In this document: positions 17,886 to 25,846 of the stretch, in pieces
Numbering within the stretch: the first letter of the stretch is position 1
Layout: each line of letters begins with the position of its first letter
DNA from: Clostridium estertheticum
GTDB lineage: Bacteria > Bacillota > Clostridia > Clostridiales > Clostridiaceae
Assembly (NCBI RefSeq): GCF_026650985.1
Contig: NZ_CP086239.1
Coordinates: 310,001 to 374,000, forward strand
Reading direction: 5' to 3'
Length of the DNA stretch: 64,000 nt
The notes under the pieces: generated by a model
What the model saw: the letters and a program-made list of their open reading frames with translations, nothing else
What the model was told of the DNA's origin: nothing
Database searches by the model: none
Position numbers and translations under genes: made by a program

Positions 17886-17911
17886 AAAAAAAGAGCTTTC
17901 AGCTCTTTTTT
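17886..17911. terminator. Bidirectional terminator for the 97-residue gene
   Basis: AAGAGCT-TTC-AGCTCTT flanked by A and T runs, so it can act in both directions. It overlaps the stop codon of the minus-strand gene. Confidence 0.85.
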
Positions 17912-18203
17912 AATTCTCTTGAATATCAGTTTCAACAATTTCATTAGTATTTTCTAGATCATTTTTTTCAATATGCTCTATTCCACTAATCTCAATTTTA
18001 TAATTTCCTCTGACTGCTTGCTTTGTTATGAATCTTTTTTTCATTAAAGATTCAAGAGAGGCTTTTAATACTCGAATATTGCCTTTACCATTACCTAAAT
18101 TAATTGCAAGTTTTATTTTTGATATGCTTTGTGGTGATGATGCTTTATTTTCATAAAGATATTTTAATACATTATCTTCAGTTTCTATTATATTATCTTT
18201 CAT
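17910..18203 (-). CDS. Hypothetical 97-residue protein, winged-helix-like
   Basis: Not recognised as a named family. The protein begins with helices (EDNVLKYLYENKASSPQSIS, about 8-28), followed by NIRVLKASLESLMKKRFI and a short beta-like strand pair (KQAVRGNYKIEISG), which resembles a small winged-helix fold, and ends in an acidic tail. That would fit a DNA-binding or structural protein but is inference only. AAGGAGG lies seven bases before the ATG on the minus strand, and a terminator follows, so the gene is probably real and expressed alone. Confidence 0.65.
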   Translation of the reverse strand: MKDNIIETEDNVLKYLYENKASSPQSISKIKLAINLGNGKGNIRVLKASLESLMKKRFITKQAVRGNYKIEISGIEHIEKNDLENTNEIVETDIQEN

Positions 18204-18552
18204 AAATATCCTCCTTCATTAGTATATTTCATCATAATATACAATTATACTACATGCATTAGTTAATAAAAAGGAAAAAATTTATTAACTGATATTTAGA
18301 TAAAAGCAGTGAAAATGAAAACGATTAATTTTTTCGATTTAATTTCAATAAAAGAATATTCAAACTATTGCAAACGTGTTATAATGACCTTATTGAAGGA
18401 GGACAAAAACAGGAGATTTTGATTAAAATTAAAGTTAACAAGCAAAATGATAAAGTATGAAAATTGAAGTTAAATTACAGTTTAGTTTTAAATAATATAT
18501 GTAGAATATATAATTATGAACAAAATTTTAAATAAATAATAAGAGGTGGAGT
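18204..18552. other. Intergenic stretch with promoter and cre-like sequences
   Basis: About 350 bases without a gene of useful length. It holds the 5' region of the minus-strand gene and, from 18316, two sequences resembling catabolite-responsive elements (18316-18329 and 18369-18382), the second overlapping a TATAAT (18380-18385). After an AAGGAGG at about 18395 no start codon with an open frame follows, so this may be a decayed gene or an untranslated leader for the next gene. Confidence 0.5.
18369..18385 (+). promoter_or_regulatory. TATAAT box overlapped by cre-like sequence
   Basis: TGCAAACGTGTTAT resembles the CcpA consensus (TGWAANCGNTNWCA) with a few mismatches and shares bases with TATAAT at 18380-18385. 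The -35 is weak (TTCAAA at 18359, 15-bp spacer). Confidence 0.35.
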
Positions 18553-18735
18553 ATGGAAGAATACAGGGGTTACGTAATAGAAGTTGTAGAGAATAATGAA
18601 AAACAATATCCATATAAAGCAATTGCAAGAAAGGAGGAAGAACAGATAAAACACAAGGGATATAGTAAACTACAAGCTATTGATCTTGTTAAAGGTACTA
18701 TAAATTTAGAGATAGCTAGGCAATGTAAACAATAG
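18553..18735 (+). CDS. Hypothetical 60-residue charged protein
   Basis: A short protein (EEYRGYVIEVVENNEKQYPY and so on) with a strand-rich first half and a helix (YSKLQAIDLVKGTINLEIAR). No known motif is seen; its layout recalls small DUF-type proteins of clostridia but I cannot name it. AGAGGTGG precedes the ATG, supporting translation. It lies among other small orphan genes. Confidence 0.6.
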   Translation: MEEYRGYVIEVVENNEKQYPYKAIARKEEEQIKHKGYSKLQAIDLVKGTINLEIARQCKQ

Positions 18736-18773
18736 ACATTTGGTATTTTTCAAAAGTATTTTATATAAATGTA

Positions 18774-18802
18774 TTGCATATTAACAATATCTATGTTATT
18801 CT
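18774..18802 (+). promoter_or_regulatory. Predicted promoter of the zinc-ribbon gene
   Basis: TTGCAT (18774-18779), 17-bp spacer, TATTCT (18797-18802). Transcription would start near 18809, giving a leader of about 118 nt before the ATG at 18928. Confidence 0.6.
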
Positions 18803-18927
18803 AAGTGAGTTGGGATTGCAAAATCAACAACATCAAGATTTGATATGATTAAAACATTACCTTTTTAGGCATATAAAGTAAATCAGATCTTAAATCTTAA
18901 TATAAATAAAAAGGAGACATGTTTAAA

Positions 18928-19092
18928 ATGACAGATAAGACTATTGTATGTAAAGATTGTTCACAAGAATTCGTATTCACTGAGGGTGAACAGGAATTTT
19001 ATAAAGAAAAAGGATTCGAAAATGAACCACAAAGATGTCCTGATTGTAGAAGAGCTAAAAAACAACAGAACAACAGAGGATTTCAAAGATAA
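18928..19092 (+). CDS. Small zinc-ribbon protein
   Basis: A 54-residue protein with two Cys pairs, VCKDCSQEF (about residues 8-11) and RCPDCRRAKK (about 37-40), spaced as in the small zinc-ribbon family common in clostridia (zf-trcl type). A basic Gln/Asn tail follows (KKQQNNRGFQR). It probably binds one zinc ion and perhaps nucleic acid; the role is unknown. AAGGAGA lies ten bases before the ATG. It has its own promoter with a long leader and its own terminator, so it is likely strongly and separately expressed. Confidence 0.85.
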   Translation: MTDKTIVCKDCSQEFVFTEGEQEFYKEKGFENEPQRCPDCRRAKKQQNNRGFQR

Positions 19093-19108
19093 TATAATTT
19101 AAAAAATT

Positions 19109-19141
19109 ACCCATAGGAATTTATTCCTATGGGTTTTATTC
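19109..19141 (+). terminator. Terminator after the zinc-ribbon gene
   Basis: ACCCATAGGAAT (19109-19120) pairs fully with ATTCCTATGGGT (19123-19134), followed by TTTATT. The stem is 12 bp. Confidence 0.85.
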
Positions 19142-19227
19142 TGCCCAAATATATAACATAACTTTTAGGAAATAGTGATATAGTATATTTAAGATGGATA
19201 TACTTAAGTAGAAGGAGAAATTTTAAT

Positions 19228-19770
19228 ATGAAGAATATAAAACTAAGTAAAGTTACTTTGGATAAAATCAAACTAAATAATATTAATTTAAATAAAAACA
19301 ATCAAATAGATGATAAACCTCATCATGTTCATGGGGGAAACTATGTAGGGGAGAGAATTAATGGCATGAAACATGGAATTGGAACTTTCATTTATGCTGA
19401 TGGAAGTAAATATGTAGGAAATTGGAGCAATAACAAAATGAGTGGCCAAGGGACCCTTACTTTTTCTTGTGGAGAAGAATATATAGGAGGATGGATTAAT
19501 GATGAAAAAGATGGATATGGAATATATACTTGGCCAGATGGTGAAAAATATATAGGGCAGTGGGTTAATGGTGAAAAAAGTGGTCAAGGCATTTGTACGT
19601 GGCCTACTTGCGATACGTATGTAGGAGAATTTCAAGATGGACTTAGACATGGCATTGGAATCCATACTTATTCTGGTGGAGAAAGATATATGGGTCAGTG
19701 GGAAAATGATGAAAGAAAAGGACAAGGAATGTATATTTATTCTGATGGAGAAATAAAAATGAAAAAATAA
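19228..19770 (+). CDS. MORN-repeat protein with six repeats
   Basis: The 180-residue protein has a Lys/Asn-rich N-terminus of about 40 residues (three similar short strands, KLSKVTLDKIKLNNINLNKN), then six MORN repeats of exactly 23 residues, each of the pattern Y-[VIM]-G-x-[WF]-x(4)-[KR]-x-G-x-G, with starts at about residues 40, 63, 86, 109, 132 and 155. MORN repeats form beta-hairpin stacks that bind proteins or lipids. No catalytic domain and no signal peptide are present. AAGGAGA precedes the ATG. The function is unknown; it lies in the accessory block before the ATPase-like gene. Confidence 0.88.
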   Translation: MKNIKLSKVTLDKIKLNNINLNKNNQIDDKPHHVHGGNYVGERINGMKHGIGTFIYADGSKYVGNWSNNKMSGQGTLTFSCGEEYIGGWINDEKDGYGIYTWPDGEKYIGQWVNGEKSGQGICTWPTCDTYVGEFQDGLRHGIGIHTYSGGERYMGQWENDERKGQGMYIYSDGEIKMKK

Positions 19771-19798
19771 CAGATGAATAATTCTGTTGTTTTTTTTA
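19769..19798 (+). terminator. Terminator after the MORN gene
   Basis: AACAGA/TCTGTT stem with 8-base loop followed by G and eight T residues. The stem is short but the T run is strong. Confidence 0.65.
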
Positions 19799-19867
19799 TC
19801 TCTAATCCTTAGTTGTAACATTTTTGCAGCAAGTGTAATATTATATACCAACAAAAGAAAGTATAGA

Positions 19868-19902
19868 TGGACAAACTTATGATAAAGTGGACAAACTTAT
19901 GA
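19868..19902 (+). repeat. 15-bp direct repeat with 20-bp period
   Basis: TGGACAAACTTATGA occurs at 19868-19882 and again at 19888-19902, about two helical turns apart. It lies in front of the small Cys/Asn-rich gene. It may be a pair of binding sites or a leftover of a mobile element. Confidence 0.7.
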
Positions 19903-19951
19903 GAAAAAATTATATAAGGAATATTTGCCTTCAGAGAGGGGGGAAATATGT

Positions 19952-20128
19952 ATGTGGTGTTGGTGGTTAGTATTATTATTGCTAGTTGAAGATGATGGGT
20001 TTGATGGAAATAACTGTAGAAACAATCGTTGTGGAAACAATAATTGTGGTTGTACAAATAATATCATTATAAATAGGAATAAGAAATGTCATAAAAAAAA
20101 CCGCAATTTATGTTCTAATCAAGATTAG
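19952..20128 (+). CDS. Small Cys/Asn-rich protein with hydrophobic N-terminus
   Basis: A 58-residue protein: a hydrophobic start (MWCWWLVLLLLVEDD), then an Asn/Cys/Gly-rich region with repeated N-N-x-C units (GNNCRNNRCGNNNCGCTNN) and a basic tail. The composition resembles small coat-like or envelope proteins of clostridia, but I cannot assign a family. ATG 19952 follows GAGAGGGGGGA at a suitable distance; longer versions from 19925 start inside that site. The stop codon lies inside the following terminator. Confidence 0.55.
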   Translation: MWCWWLVLLLLVEDDGFDGNNCRNNRCGNNNCGCTNNIIINRNKKCHKKNRNLCSNQD

Positions 20129-20144
20129 TATAATGCGTTTTTTT
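20093..20144 (+). terminator. Terminator overlapping the end of the Cys/Asn-rich gene
   Basis: An A-run and CGCA (20102-20105) pair with TGCG (20134-20137) and its T-run, with inner stem CTAATC/GATTAG (20115-20128). Confidence 0.65.
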
Positions 20145-20261
20145 ATATTAGAAGATTAAATTATTTAGAATTAAGGAGATTTTAGTAGCTAATGCTAAAG
20201 TCTTCTATTTATTGTACGAAGATTATAAAGGATAAAAACTTAAAAGGATAGGTTGGGTAAT

Positions 20262-22736
20262 ATGAAGAAGTGGTATGGAAAAACAATGACGAGGGTAGTT
20301 GAAATGCTGAATTCTGATATTGATTCAGGATTGAATGAAGAAAAAATTAAATATATGAGAGAAACCCATGGTGAAAATACCATATTGAAGCCTAAAACTG
20401 AAAGTCTTTTAATTTTGATAGCGAGTCAAGTAAAGCAGTTATGGATTATTGTAGCGCTAGCATGCATAGTTATGCTATTTTATAATAGATTGATTATTAC
20501 AGGTTGTTTTGTAACTTTGATAATAATATTTAGTGTAATACTTTTGATAAATGGAGATTATAAAGAGAAAAAAAGTTTGATGGCAATAGATAATCTAAAT
20601 ACAACATATTCTTATGTAAAACGTTCTGGAAAGATAGTTAAAATAAGTTGTGAAGAAATGGTAGTTGGAGATATCGTTTACCTAGAAAAGGGCGAATATG
20701 TTCCAGCAGATATTAGGATATTAGAATGTGAAGATCTTAAGGTAGTAGAAGTTTCAGTAACAGGTGAAAAATATGAAGTGGAGAAATACTCTATGAAGAT
20801 AGAGGAAGAGGTTATGAATCTTTCTGAGATAAAAAATATTGTTTTTAAATCTTCATTGATTACTGAAGGTTCTGGCTCGGGTATAATCATTGCTACTGGC
20901 ATGAATACACAAATTGGAAAGATTATAAAAGTGTTACTTGAATCTAAAAATAATAGCAGTTTATTTAGTGGTAATTTAACAAAAGTTGTTAATAGAGGGT
21001 CGCTAATTACTATAATAGCAGGTATAATTACATTGATTTTTACTATATATAAAAATAATGGGCTTCATGAAAATATAAATTCGCTTATTTATATTTCTTT
21101 GACGTTTAATTCATCGATGTTTATTATAATATTGTATTTATTTTTTTACATTACATTTAAAAAATTAAATAAAAAAAATATATATGTAAAAAGTATTGCA
21201 ACTATATATGAACTTACTAATATTTCTACAATATTCATGAAGAAAATTGGGGCAGTTTCTGCGAATAGACTTGTTCTTTGTGAAGTTTATTGTGATGATA
21301 GGCATATTGATATGAAGGACCAGAAACCAGAAACTGAAGAGGTTATAGAAAGAATAATTAGTATAGCACTACTTTGTAACGATTCTAAGCTTTTTAATAA
21401 AGGTTCCTCGCATTTGAGAGATCGTAATTCTATTGAAAGTTTGGAAGAACATGAAATACTCGAGTTTTGGGATAAAAATTTTGCGAGAAATAGTAATCTT
21501 GAGACAAAATACAGGAGAATATTTAAAATACCTTATGATTCTGAAAAAAAGATTAAAACAGTTGTAAATAAAATAGATGATAAATATAGAGCTAATGTAA
21601 AAGGTGTGCTTGATGGTATGTTAAGTAGATGCACTCATATTTTAATTAATGGTGTAGAAAAAGAAATTAATGAGGATGATATTGTGAATATTATAAATGT
21701 TCATATAGATATGTCCAATAAAGCATATAACGTTATAGGGTATGCATATAGGAATTTCAGCTATAAACCAAGCATTGATGAGAATATTGAAAGTAATTTA
21801 GTGTTTGTAGGGTTAATAGGCTTTGAGAATCCGATAAAGGAAAGTTCATATATAGCAATGAACACTTGTAGGGAAAGTAATATTAGAGTTATCATAGATC
21901 AAGAAGACAATAAATTAGCATCTTTTGCATTTGGGAAATTAATAGGGGTTACAGACACAAAAGAGGAAATTCTATCAGGGATAGAGATGGATTATATGAG
22001 TAAAGATGAATTTGAAAAGAATATTGAAAGTGTTAGCATTTTCTCTAAAATTTCACCTAAACATAAAAGCGATATTGTTAATGTTTTAAATAAAAAAGGA
22101 CATTCTATTGCATCGGTAGGGGATACATTAACTGATTTAGAGTACCTTAATAATTCTGATATATCCATTTGCGCAGGAAGTGAATGCAGCAATGTAGTAA
22201 GAAAGCTTTCAAATATATTCTTGGAGGAAAATGATTTTGAAGATATAGTAAATTTAATACAGCATAGTAAAAAAATTATTAACTATATAAGTAGAGTAAA
22301 TATATTTATAAGCACTTTAGCGGTAAGTGAAATCTTTATAATATTATTAAGTATAATTATTAGGGGTGGAATGCCATTTACACTTATTTGTAGTTTGTCC
22401 ATAAATTTTATATTGTTACCTTGCTGTTGCCTTGCAATTCTATTACAAAATACAAATACAAATATAACACTCAAAAATATAAACCATGATTATATAAAAA
22501 ATATTTCTATAAGAAATTCATTTGTAATTAGTATCCTTTATATATTTATTATTGTTATTAAACATAAATTCGTTATTATAAATGTAATGGATAGTATATT
22601 TATTGTATTTGCACTGCTAGAAAGTATATTTTGTTTATCGCTTTTATATGAAAAACATTTTTTTAAAAACAAAGCGGCTTATACCTTGGTGATATTTAAT
22701 TTATTAGTACAAGTTATGTTGGTTATTTTAAAATAA
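20262..22736 (+). CDS. P-type ATPase homologue with degenerate catalytic site
   Basis: An 824-residue membrane protein with the plan of a P2-type cation ATPase: N-terminal cation-ATPase region, two membrane pairs (about 50-95 and 245-300), an actuator domain (GDIVYLEKGEYVPADIRILE, then VSVTGEK where TGES is usual), a P/N domain, and a C-terminal membrane part. The phosphorylation motif DKTGT is replaced by KKIGA (about 327-331, in IFMKKIGAVSANRL), so the Asp is Lys. PEGL in the preceding helix is missing, the DPPR motif reads ENPIK, and TGD reads DQED. KG near 447 and both Asp of the hinge motif (GDTLTD, 620-625) remain. The frame is long and unbroken, so it is a pseudoenzyme rather than a pseudogene. 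ATG 20262 is preferred over TTG 20253. Confidence 0.85.
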   Translation: MKKWYGKTMTRVVEMLNSDIDSGLNEEKIKYMRETHGENTILKPKTESLLILIASQVKQLWIIVALACIVMLFYNRLIITGCFVTLIIIFSVILLINGDYKEKKSLMAIDNLNTTYSYVKRSGKIVKISCEEMVVGDIVYLEKGEYVPADIRILECEDLKVVEVSVTGEKYEVEKYSMKIEEEVMNLSEIKNIVFKSSLITEGSGSGIIIATGMNTQIGKIIKVLLESKNNSSLFSGNLTKVVNRGSLITIIAGIITLIFTIYKNNGLHENINSLIYISLTFNSSMFIIILYLFFYITFKKLNKKNIYVKSIATIYELTNISTIFMKKIGAVSANRLVLCEVYCDDRHIDMKDQKPETEEVIERIISIALLCNDSKLFNKGSSHLRDRNSIESLEEHEILEFWDKNFARNSNLETKYRRIFKIPYDSEKKIKTVVNKIDDKYRANVKGVLDGMLSRCTHILINGVEKEINEDDIVNIINVHIDMSNKAYNVIGYAYRNFSYKPSIDENIESNLVFVGLIGFENPIKESSYIAMNTCRESNIRVIIDQEDNKLASFAFGKLIGVTDTKEEILSGIEMDYMSKDEFEKNIESVSIFSKISPKHKSDIVNVLNKKGHSIASVGDTLTDLEYLNNSDISICAGSECSNVVRKLSNIFLEENDFEDIVNLIQHSKKIINYISRVNIFISTLAVSEIFIILLSIIIRGGMPFTLICSLSINFILLPCCCLAILLQNTNTNITLKNINHDYIKNISIRNSFVISILYIFIIVIKHKFVIINVMDSIFIVFALLESIFCLSLLYEKHFFKNKAAYTLVIFNLLVQVMLVILK

Positions 22737-22925
22737 AAAATGTAGAGATATTATATATATAATGTAAATATTTTTAAATGTTCTGAAAAAGTATAAATAA
22801 GACAAGTTGATTACTTTAAAGATTTATTGGATAAAATAGGGCTGTGGAGGTATATAATACTTGAAAACATATTTAAAACATTGCTTATGTTATAATAGAA
22901 AAGTAAGGAATAAATTTATATGTTC

Positions 22926-22954
22926 TTTTGCGTAAATAATGTTTCAGGTATAAT
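22926..22954 (+). promoter_or_regulatory. Predicted promoter immediately before comEC
   Basis: TATAAT at 22949-22954 lies only 8 bases before the ATG at 22963; TTTTGC or TTTGCG (22926-22932) is a weak -35. If used, the mRNA would be nearly leaderless, in line with the missing ribosome binding site. Confidence 0.45.
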
Positions 22955-22962
22955 ATTTTATT

Positions 22963-24735
22963 ATGGCTAGACCTTTAGTGTATTATGCAGTAACAATATT
23001 TATGGGTTGTATTACTTGCTTGATTTTAATAAACAACCCTATTGTAGGTGCATTTATAGCTGTGATTTTTTTAGCTAGTATGTATTTTACTATAGATAAA
23101 AAGTTTTTTTACCTAGTAGTTTGTTTTTTTATTATTGGTATTATAAATTATTATTCTTATTTTAATATTAATTTACCAAGCGATCCGAAACTTAAAGTGA
23201 GAATATCAGATAAAAGTACATATTATTGCTCAGCAAGATATAACAATAAGAAGATTAATCTGAAAGGCAATATATTTGAATTAAGTGAAGGAAGAAATGT
23301 TTGGATAAATGGTAATTTTAAAAAGGAAGCAGTATATGAAAAGGGAATAGTCGGAACATATACAGTTAAAAGTTATGAGATTTGTGATGAAGATATAATA
23401 TCAAAAATCGAAAGCTATAGAAAAGGATTATATGAAAAATTTTCCGAAAGTTTAGGGAAAGAAAAGGCCGCTTTAGTTATGGGTGTATGTTTTGGAGATA
23501 GTGGATACATAGAAAAAGTGCAAAAGGAAGATTTTAAAAAGCTGGGTATAAGTCATGTTATAAGTGTATCAGGTCTTCATATGTCAATAGTTTATAAAGT
23601 GTTAGAAACTGTTATTGGTTATAAAATCGCTTTATTATTTTCTTTTGGATACATGATATTCACAGGAGGGCAATCATCCACAATAAGAGCTTTTATAATG
23701 ATTTTTATATTGAAAATAGCTAGCAAAGTATATAAAAAATATGATAGTCTATCATCTGTTAGTCTGGCTGCAATTATAATATTAGTATTTAGACCTTTTT
23801 ATATTCTTGATATAGGATTTATGCTTTCTTTTCTTTGTGTTCTTGGTATTATAGTATTTAACAAGAAAATAAGGAAGGCGTTATATAAATTACCTTCTAC
23901 TTTAAATGAATCTTTGAGTTTGAGTATAAGTTCTCAAATATTCTCTACTCCATATGCAGTTGTAGCACTTAAAACCTTTTGTTTAGGGTCTATTCTTAGT
24001 AATTTAGTGTTATTACCCTTTTATACAGTAGTTGTGATACTTGGGAATATGGGGCTTGTTTGCAGTGCCTTTTATCGATTGTTTAGTTTAATAAATTATG
24101 GCTTGTTTACTGTCTTAATGATTATAGAGTTTATTCAAAAGGTGCTTGTAGCATTATTACCAGAAATGCTTTACTTTTCTTATATTGAAAGTTTAGTTGT
24201 ATTCGGATTATATCTATGTTATCTTGGAATTAAAAAAGGCTATATGCAATTTAAGTATGTTCCGATTTGTATTATTTTTGTTTTAGTATTTCAAAATTAT
24301 AAAGTTTTTCCAGAGGTTAGTTATATAAGTGTAAATAAGAATAATGTGGTTTTAATACAATACAAACGGACAGCTATTGCAGTAACCACGGGGAATATTA
24401 AGGGAAATGATTTAAAAGTGCCGGTTAAAATAGATAGAGTTTTTGAAAATTATACTGGTAAGTCAACTATAAGTCTCTCAAAAAGATATACTATTAAATT
24501 GATATGTAATCGTGATAAATTAGAAGCACAAGTATGTTTTACTCAGGAGACAAATAAAAAACAGAATGTGGAATTACTTAAAAGTGGAAGGGATGAAATT
24601 ATACCATTTAAAGATATAGTAAAACTTGAAAATGATGAAACATATGTGCCTTCAGGAACAATTATTAATAAATATATAATCATAGGAAATAAAGTTTTAA
24701 AATTTTCACAAGGGTTGGAGGAAATAATTGATTAA
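22963..24735 (+). CDS. comEC: ComEC/Rec2 DNA uptake channel without C-terminal MBL domain
   Basis: A 590-residue polytopic protein. The N-terminal helices and soluble OB-like domain (DUF4131, about 60-140) are followed by the competence core with LGISHVISVSGLHMSIVY (about 190-207), the GGQSSTIRAFIMI region and several membrane segments. This is the channel that passes single-stranded DNA across the membrane. Full-length ComEC proteins have about 750 residues and end in a metallo-beta-lactamase-like domain. Here the start of that domain (SYISVNKNNVVLIQYKRTAI) is seen but the metal-binding HxHxDH block is absent and the protein ends in unrelated-looking sequence. No clear ribosome binding site precedes the ATG. 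holA overlaps its end. Confidence 0.88.
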   Translation: MARPLVYYAVTIFMGCITCLILINNPIVGAFIAVIFLASMYFTIDKKFFYLVVCFFIIGIINYYSYFNINLPSDPKLKVRISDKSTYYCSARYNNKKINLKGNIFELSEGRNVWINGNFKKEAVYEKGIVGTYTVKSYEICDEDIISKIESYRKGLYEKFSESLGKEKAALVMGVCFGDSGYIEKVQKEDFKKLGISHVISVSGLHMSIVYKVLETVIGYKIALLFSFGYMIFTGGQSSTIRAFIMIFILKIASKVYKKYDSLSSVSLAAIIILVFRPFYILDIGFMLSFLCVLGIIVFNKKIRKALYKLPSTLNESLSLSISSQIFSTPYAVVALKTFCLGSILSNLVLLPFYTVVVILGNMGLVCSAFYRLFSLINYGLFTVLMIIEFIQKVLVALLPEMLYFSYIESLVVFGLYLCYLGIKKGYMQFKYVPICIIFVLVFQNYKVFPEVSYISVNKNNVVLIQYKRTAIAVTTGNIKGNDLKVPVKIDRVFENYTGKSTISLSKRYTIKLICNRDKLEAQVCFTQETNKKQNVELLKSGRDEIIPFKDIVKLENDETYVPSGTIINKYIIIGNKVLKFSQGLEEIID

Positions 24736-25762
24736 TTATGCAGAGCTTGAAAAAAAGATTAAAAAACATGAATTAGATAATTGTTATATATTTTGTGGAT
24801 CAGATGAAAAGTTGATAAAAGATCATGTTGAATATATAACAAATAGTGTACTTGACAAAAATTTTATTGATCTAAATTATTCGAAATTTGATGGTAGTAA
24901 AACAGATTTTGAGACAATTAGTGATGCTTGTGAAACTATGCCATTTATGAGCGATAAAAAGGTAGTAGTTGTATATAGGGCGACATTTTTAGAGGATAAT
25001 GCAGGAACTAAAAATTCTAATGATTTGAAAAATAAAAATTTTCTTATGCTAAATGAATATTTAAAAAATCCACCCCCTCTATGTATATTGATTATATATT
25101 ATACGTTTTTAAGCGATAGGGAAAAACCGAGTAATAAAATCAAAAAACTAGACAAAAAAGCATGTGTGATAAAAGTTGACAAATTAAAAGGTGAATCTCT
25201 CCAGAAAATCTGTAAAAATTTATTTGAAGGTGCCGGAGCAAAAATAGGAAAATCAGAACTTGTTTTATTTTGTTCTCAGGTAGATAACAATATGAATATT
25301 ATAATAAATGAAGTAGAAAAACTAGTATCATTTGCAAATGGAAAAGAGATTACTAAAAAAGATATTTTGGCAATGATGCCTCAAAAGAGCGAAAATGATA
25401 TTTTTAATTTAGTTGATTTTTTATCTCAAAAGAATATAAAGAGGGCTCTAGACATTTTGAATGAACTTATATATAGGGGAGAGAAAATACCATTTATATT
25501 ATTTATGGTAACAAGGCAGTTTAATCTTTTATTTAATATAAAATTAGGTACTGAAAATGGGAAAACTAAGGAGCTTTTGTCAAGTGAATTAAGGCTTCAT
25601 CCATACGTTTGTGAAAAAATGATTTCGCAGAGCAATAAATTTACTATAAAAAGGTTAAAAAGAAATATTGAACTATGTCTTGAAACAGAAAAAGTTTTAA
25701 AAAGTACTTCAACTGATGATAAAACAAATATTGAAGTCTTTATGGTAAAGACCGTAATGTAG
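24728..25762 (+). CDS. holA: DNA polymerase III delta subunit
   Basis: The 344-residue clamp-loader subunit that opens the beta clamp. Family features are the N-terminal CYIFCGSDEKLIKDHVEYI, the KKVVVVYRATFL and LCILIIYYTFL strands, and the C-terminal region NDIFNLVDFLSQKNIKRALD with ILFMVTRQFNLLF. The start is a TTG at 24728, eight bases before the comEC stop, with GGAGG just upstream; no ATG in frame is nearby. comEC-holA-rpsT is a common Firmicute arrangement. Confidence 0.95.
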   Translation: MINYAELEKKIKKHELDNCYIFCGSDEKLIKDHVEYITNSVLDKNFIDLNYSKFDGSKTDFETISDACETMPFMSDKKVVVVYRATFLEDNAGTKNSNDLKNKNFLMLNEYLKNPPPLCILIIYYTFLSDREKPSNKIKKLDKKACVIKVDKLKGESLQKICKNLFEGAGAKIGKSELVLFCSQVDNNMNIIINEVEKLVSFANGKEITKKDILAMMPQKSENDIFNLVDFLSQKNIKRALDILNELIYRGEKIPFILFMVTRQFNLLFNIKLGTENGKTKELLSSELRLHPYVCEKMISQSNKFTIKRLKRNIELCLETEKVLKSTSTDDKTNIEVFMVKTVM

Positions 25763-25815
25763 CGACCCAGGAGATGATTTAATTTTAAAAACAAATAGTA
25801 ATATAAACAAAAAAT

Positions 25816-25846
25816 AAAAAAACCGGTGTAAATCACCGGTTTTTTA
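25816..25846. terminator. Bidirectional terminator between holA and rpsT
   Basis: A-run plus CCGGTG, loop TAAAT, CACCGG plus T-run: symmetrical, so it serves both convergent genes. Confidence 0.93.

Noticed and set aside
18412-18460. Leader peptide of 13 codons starting at a TTG after CAGGAG
   Set aside because: Too short and of no clear character; no attenuator structure follows.
19288-19854. 188-codon minus-strand frame over the MORN gene
   Set aside because: Its regular composition mirrors the MORN repeats on the opposite strand; no binding site.
20262-22736. Calling the ATPase-like gene a pseudogene
   Set aside because: The frame is intact over 824 codons with all domains in order; only catalytic motifs are changed, which fits a pseudoenzyme better.
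24640-24760. A frameshift splitting comEC from a downstream MBL part
   Set aside because: holA starts immediately and no MBL motif is found in any frame of the following sequence.
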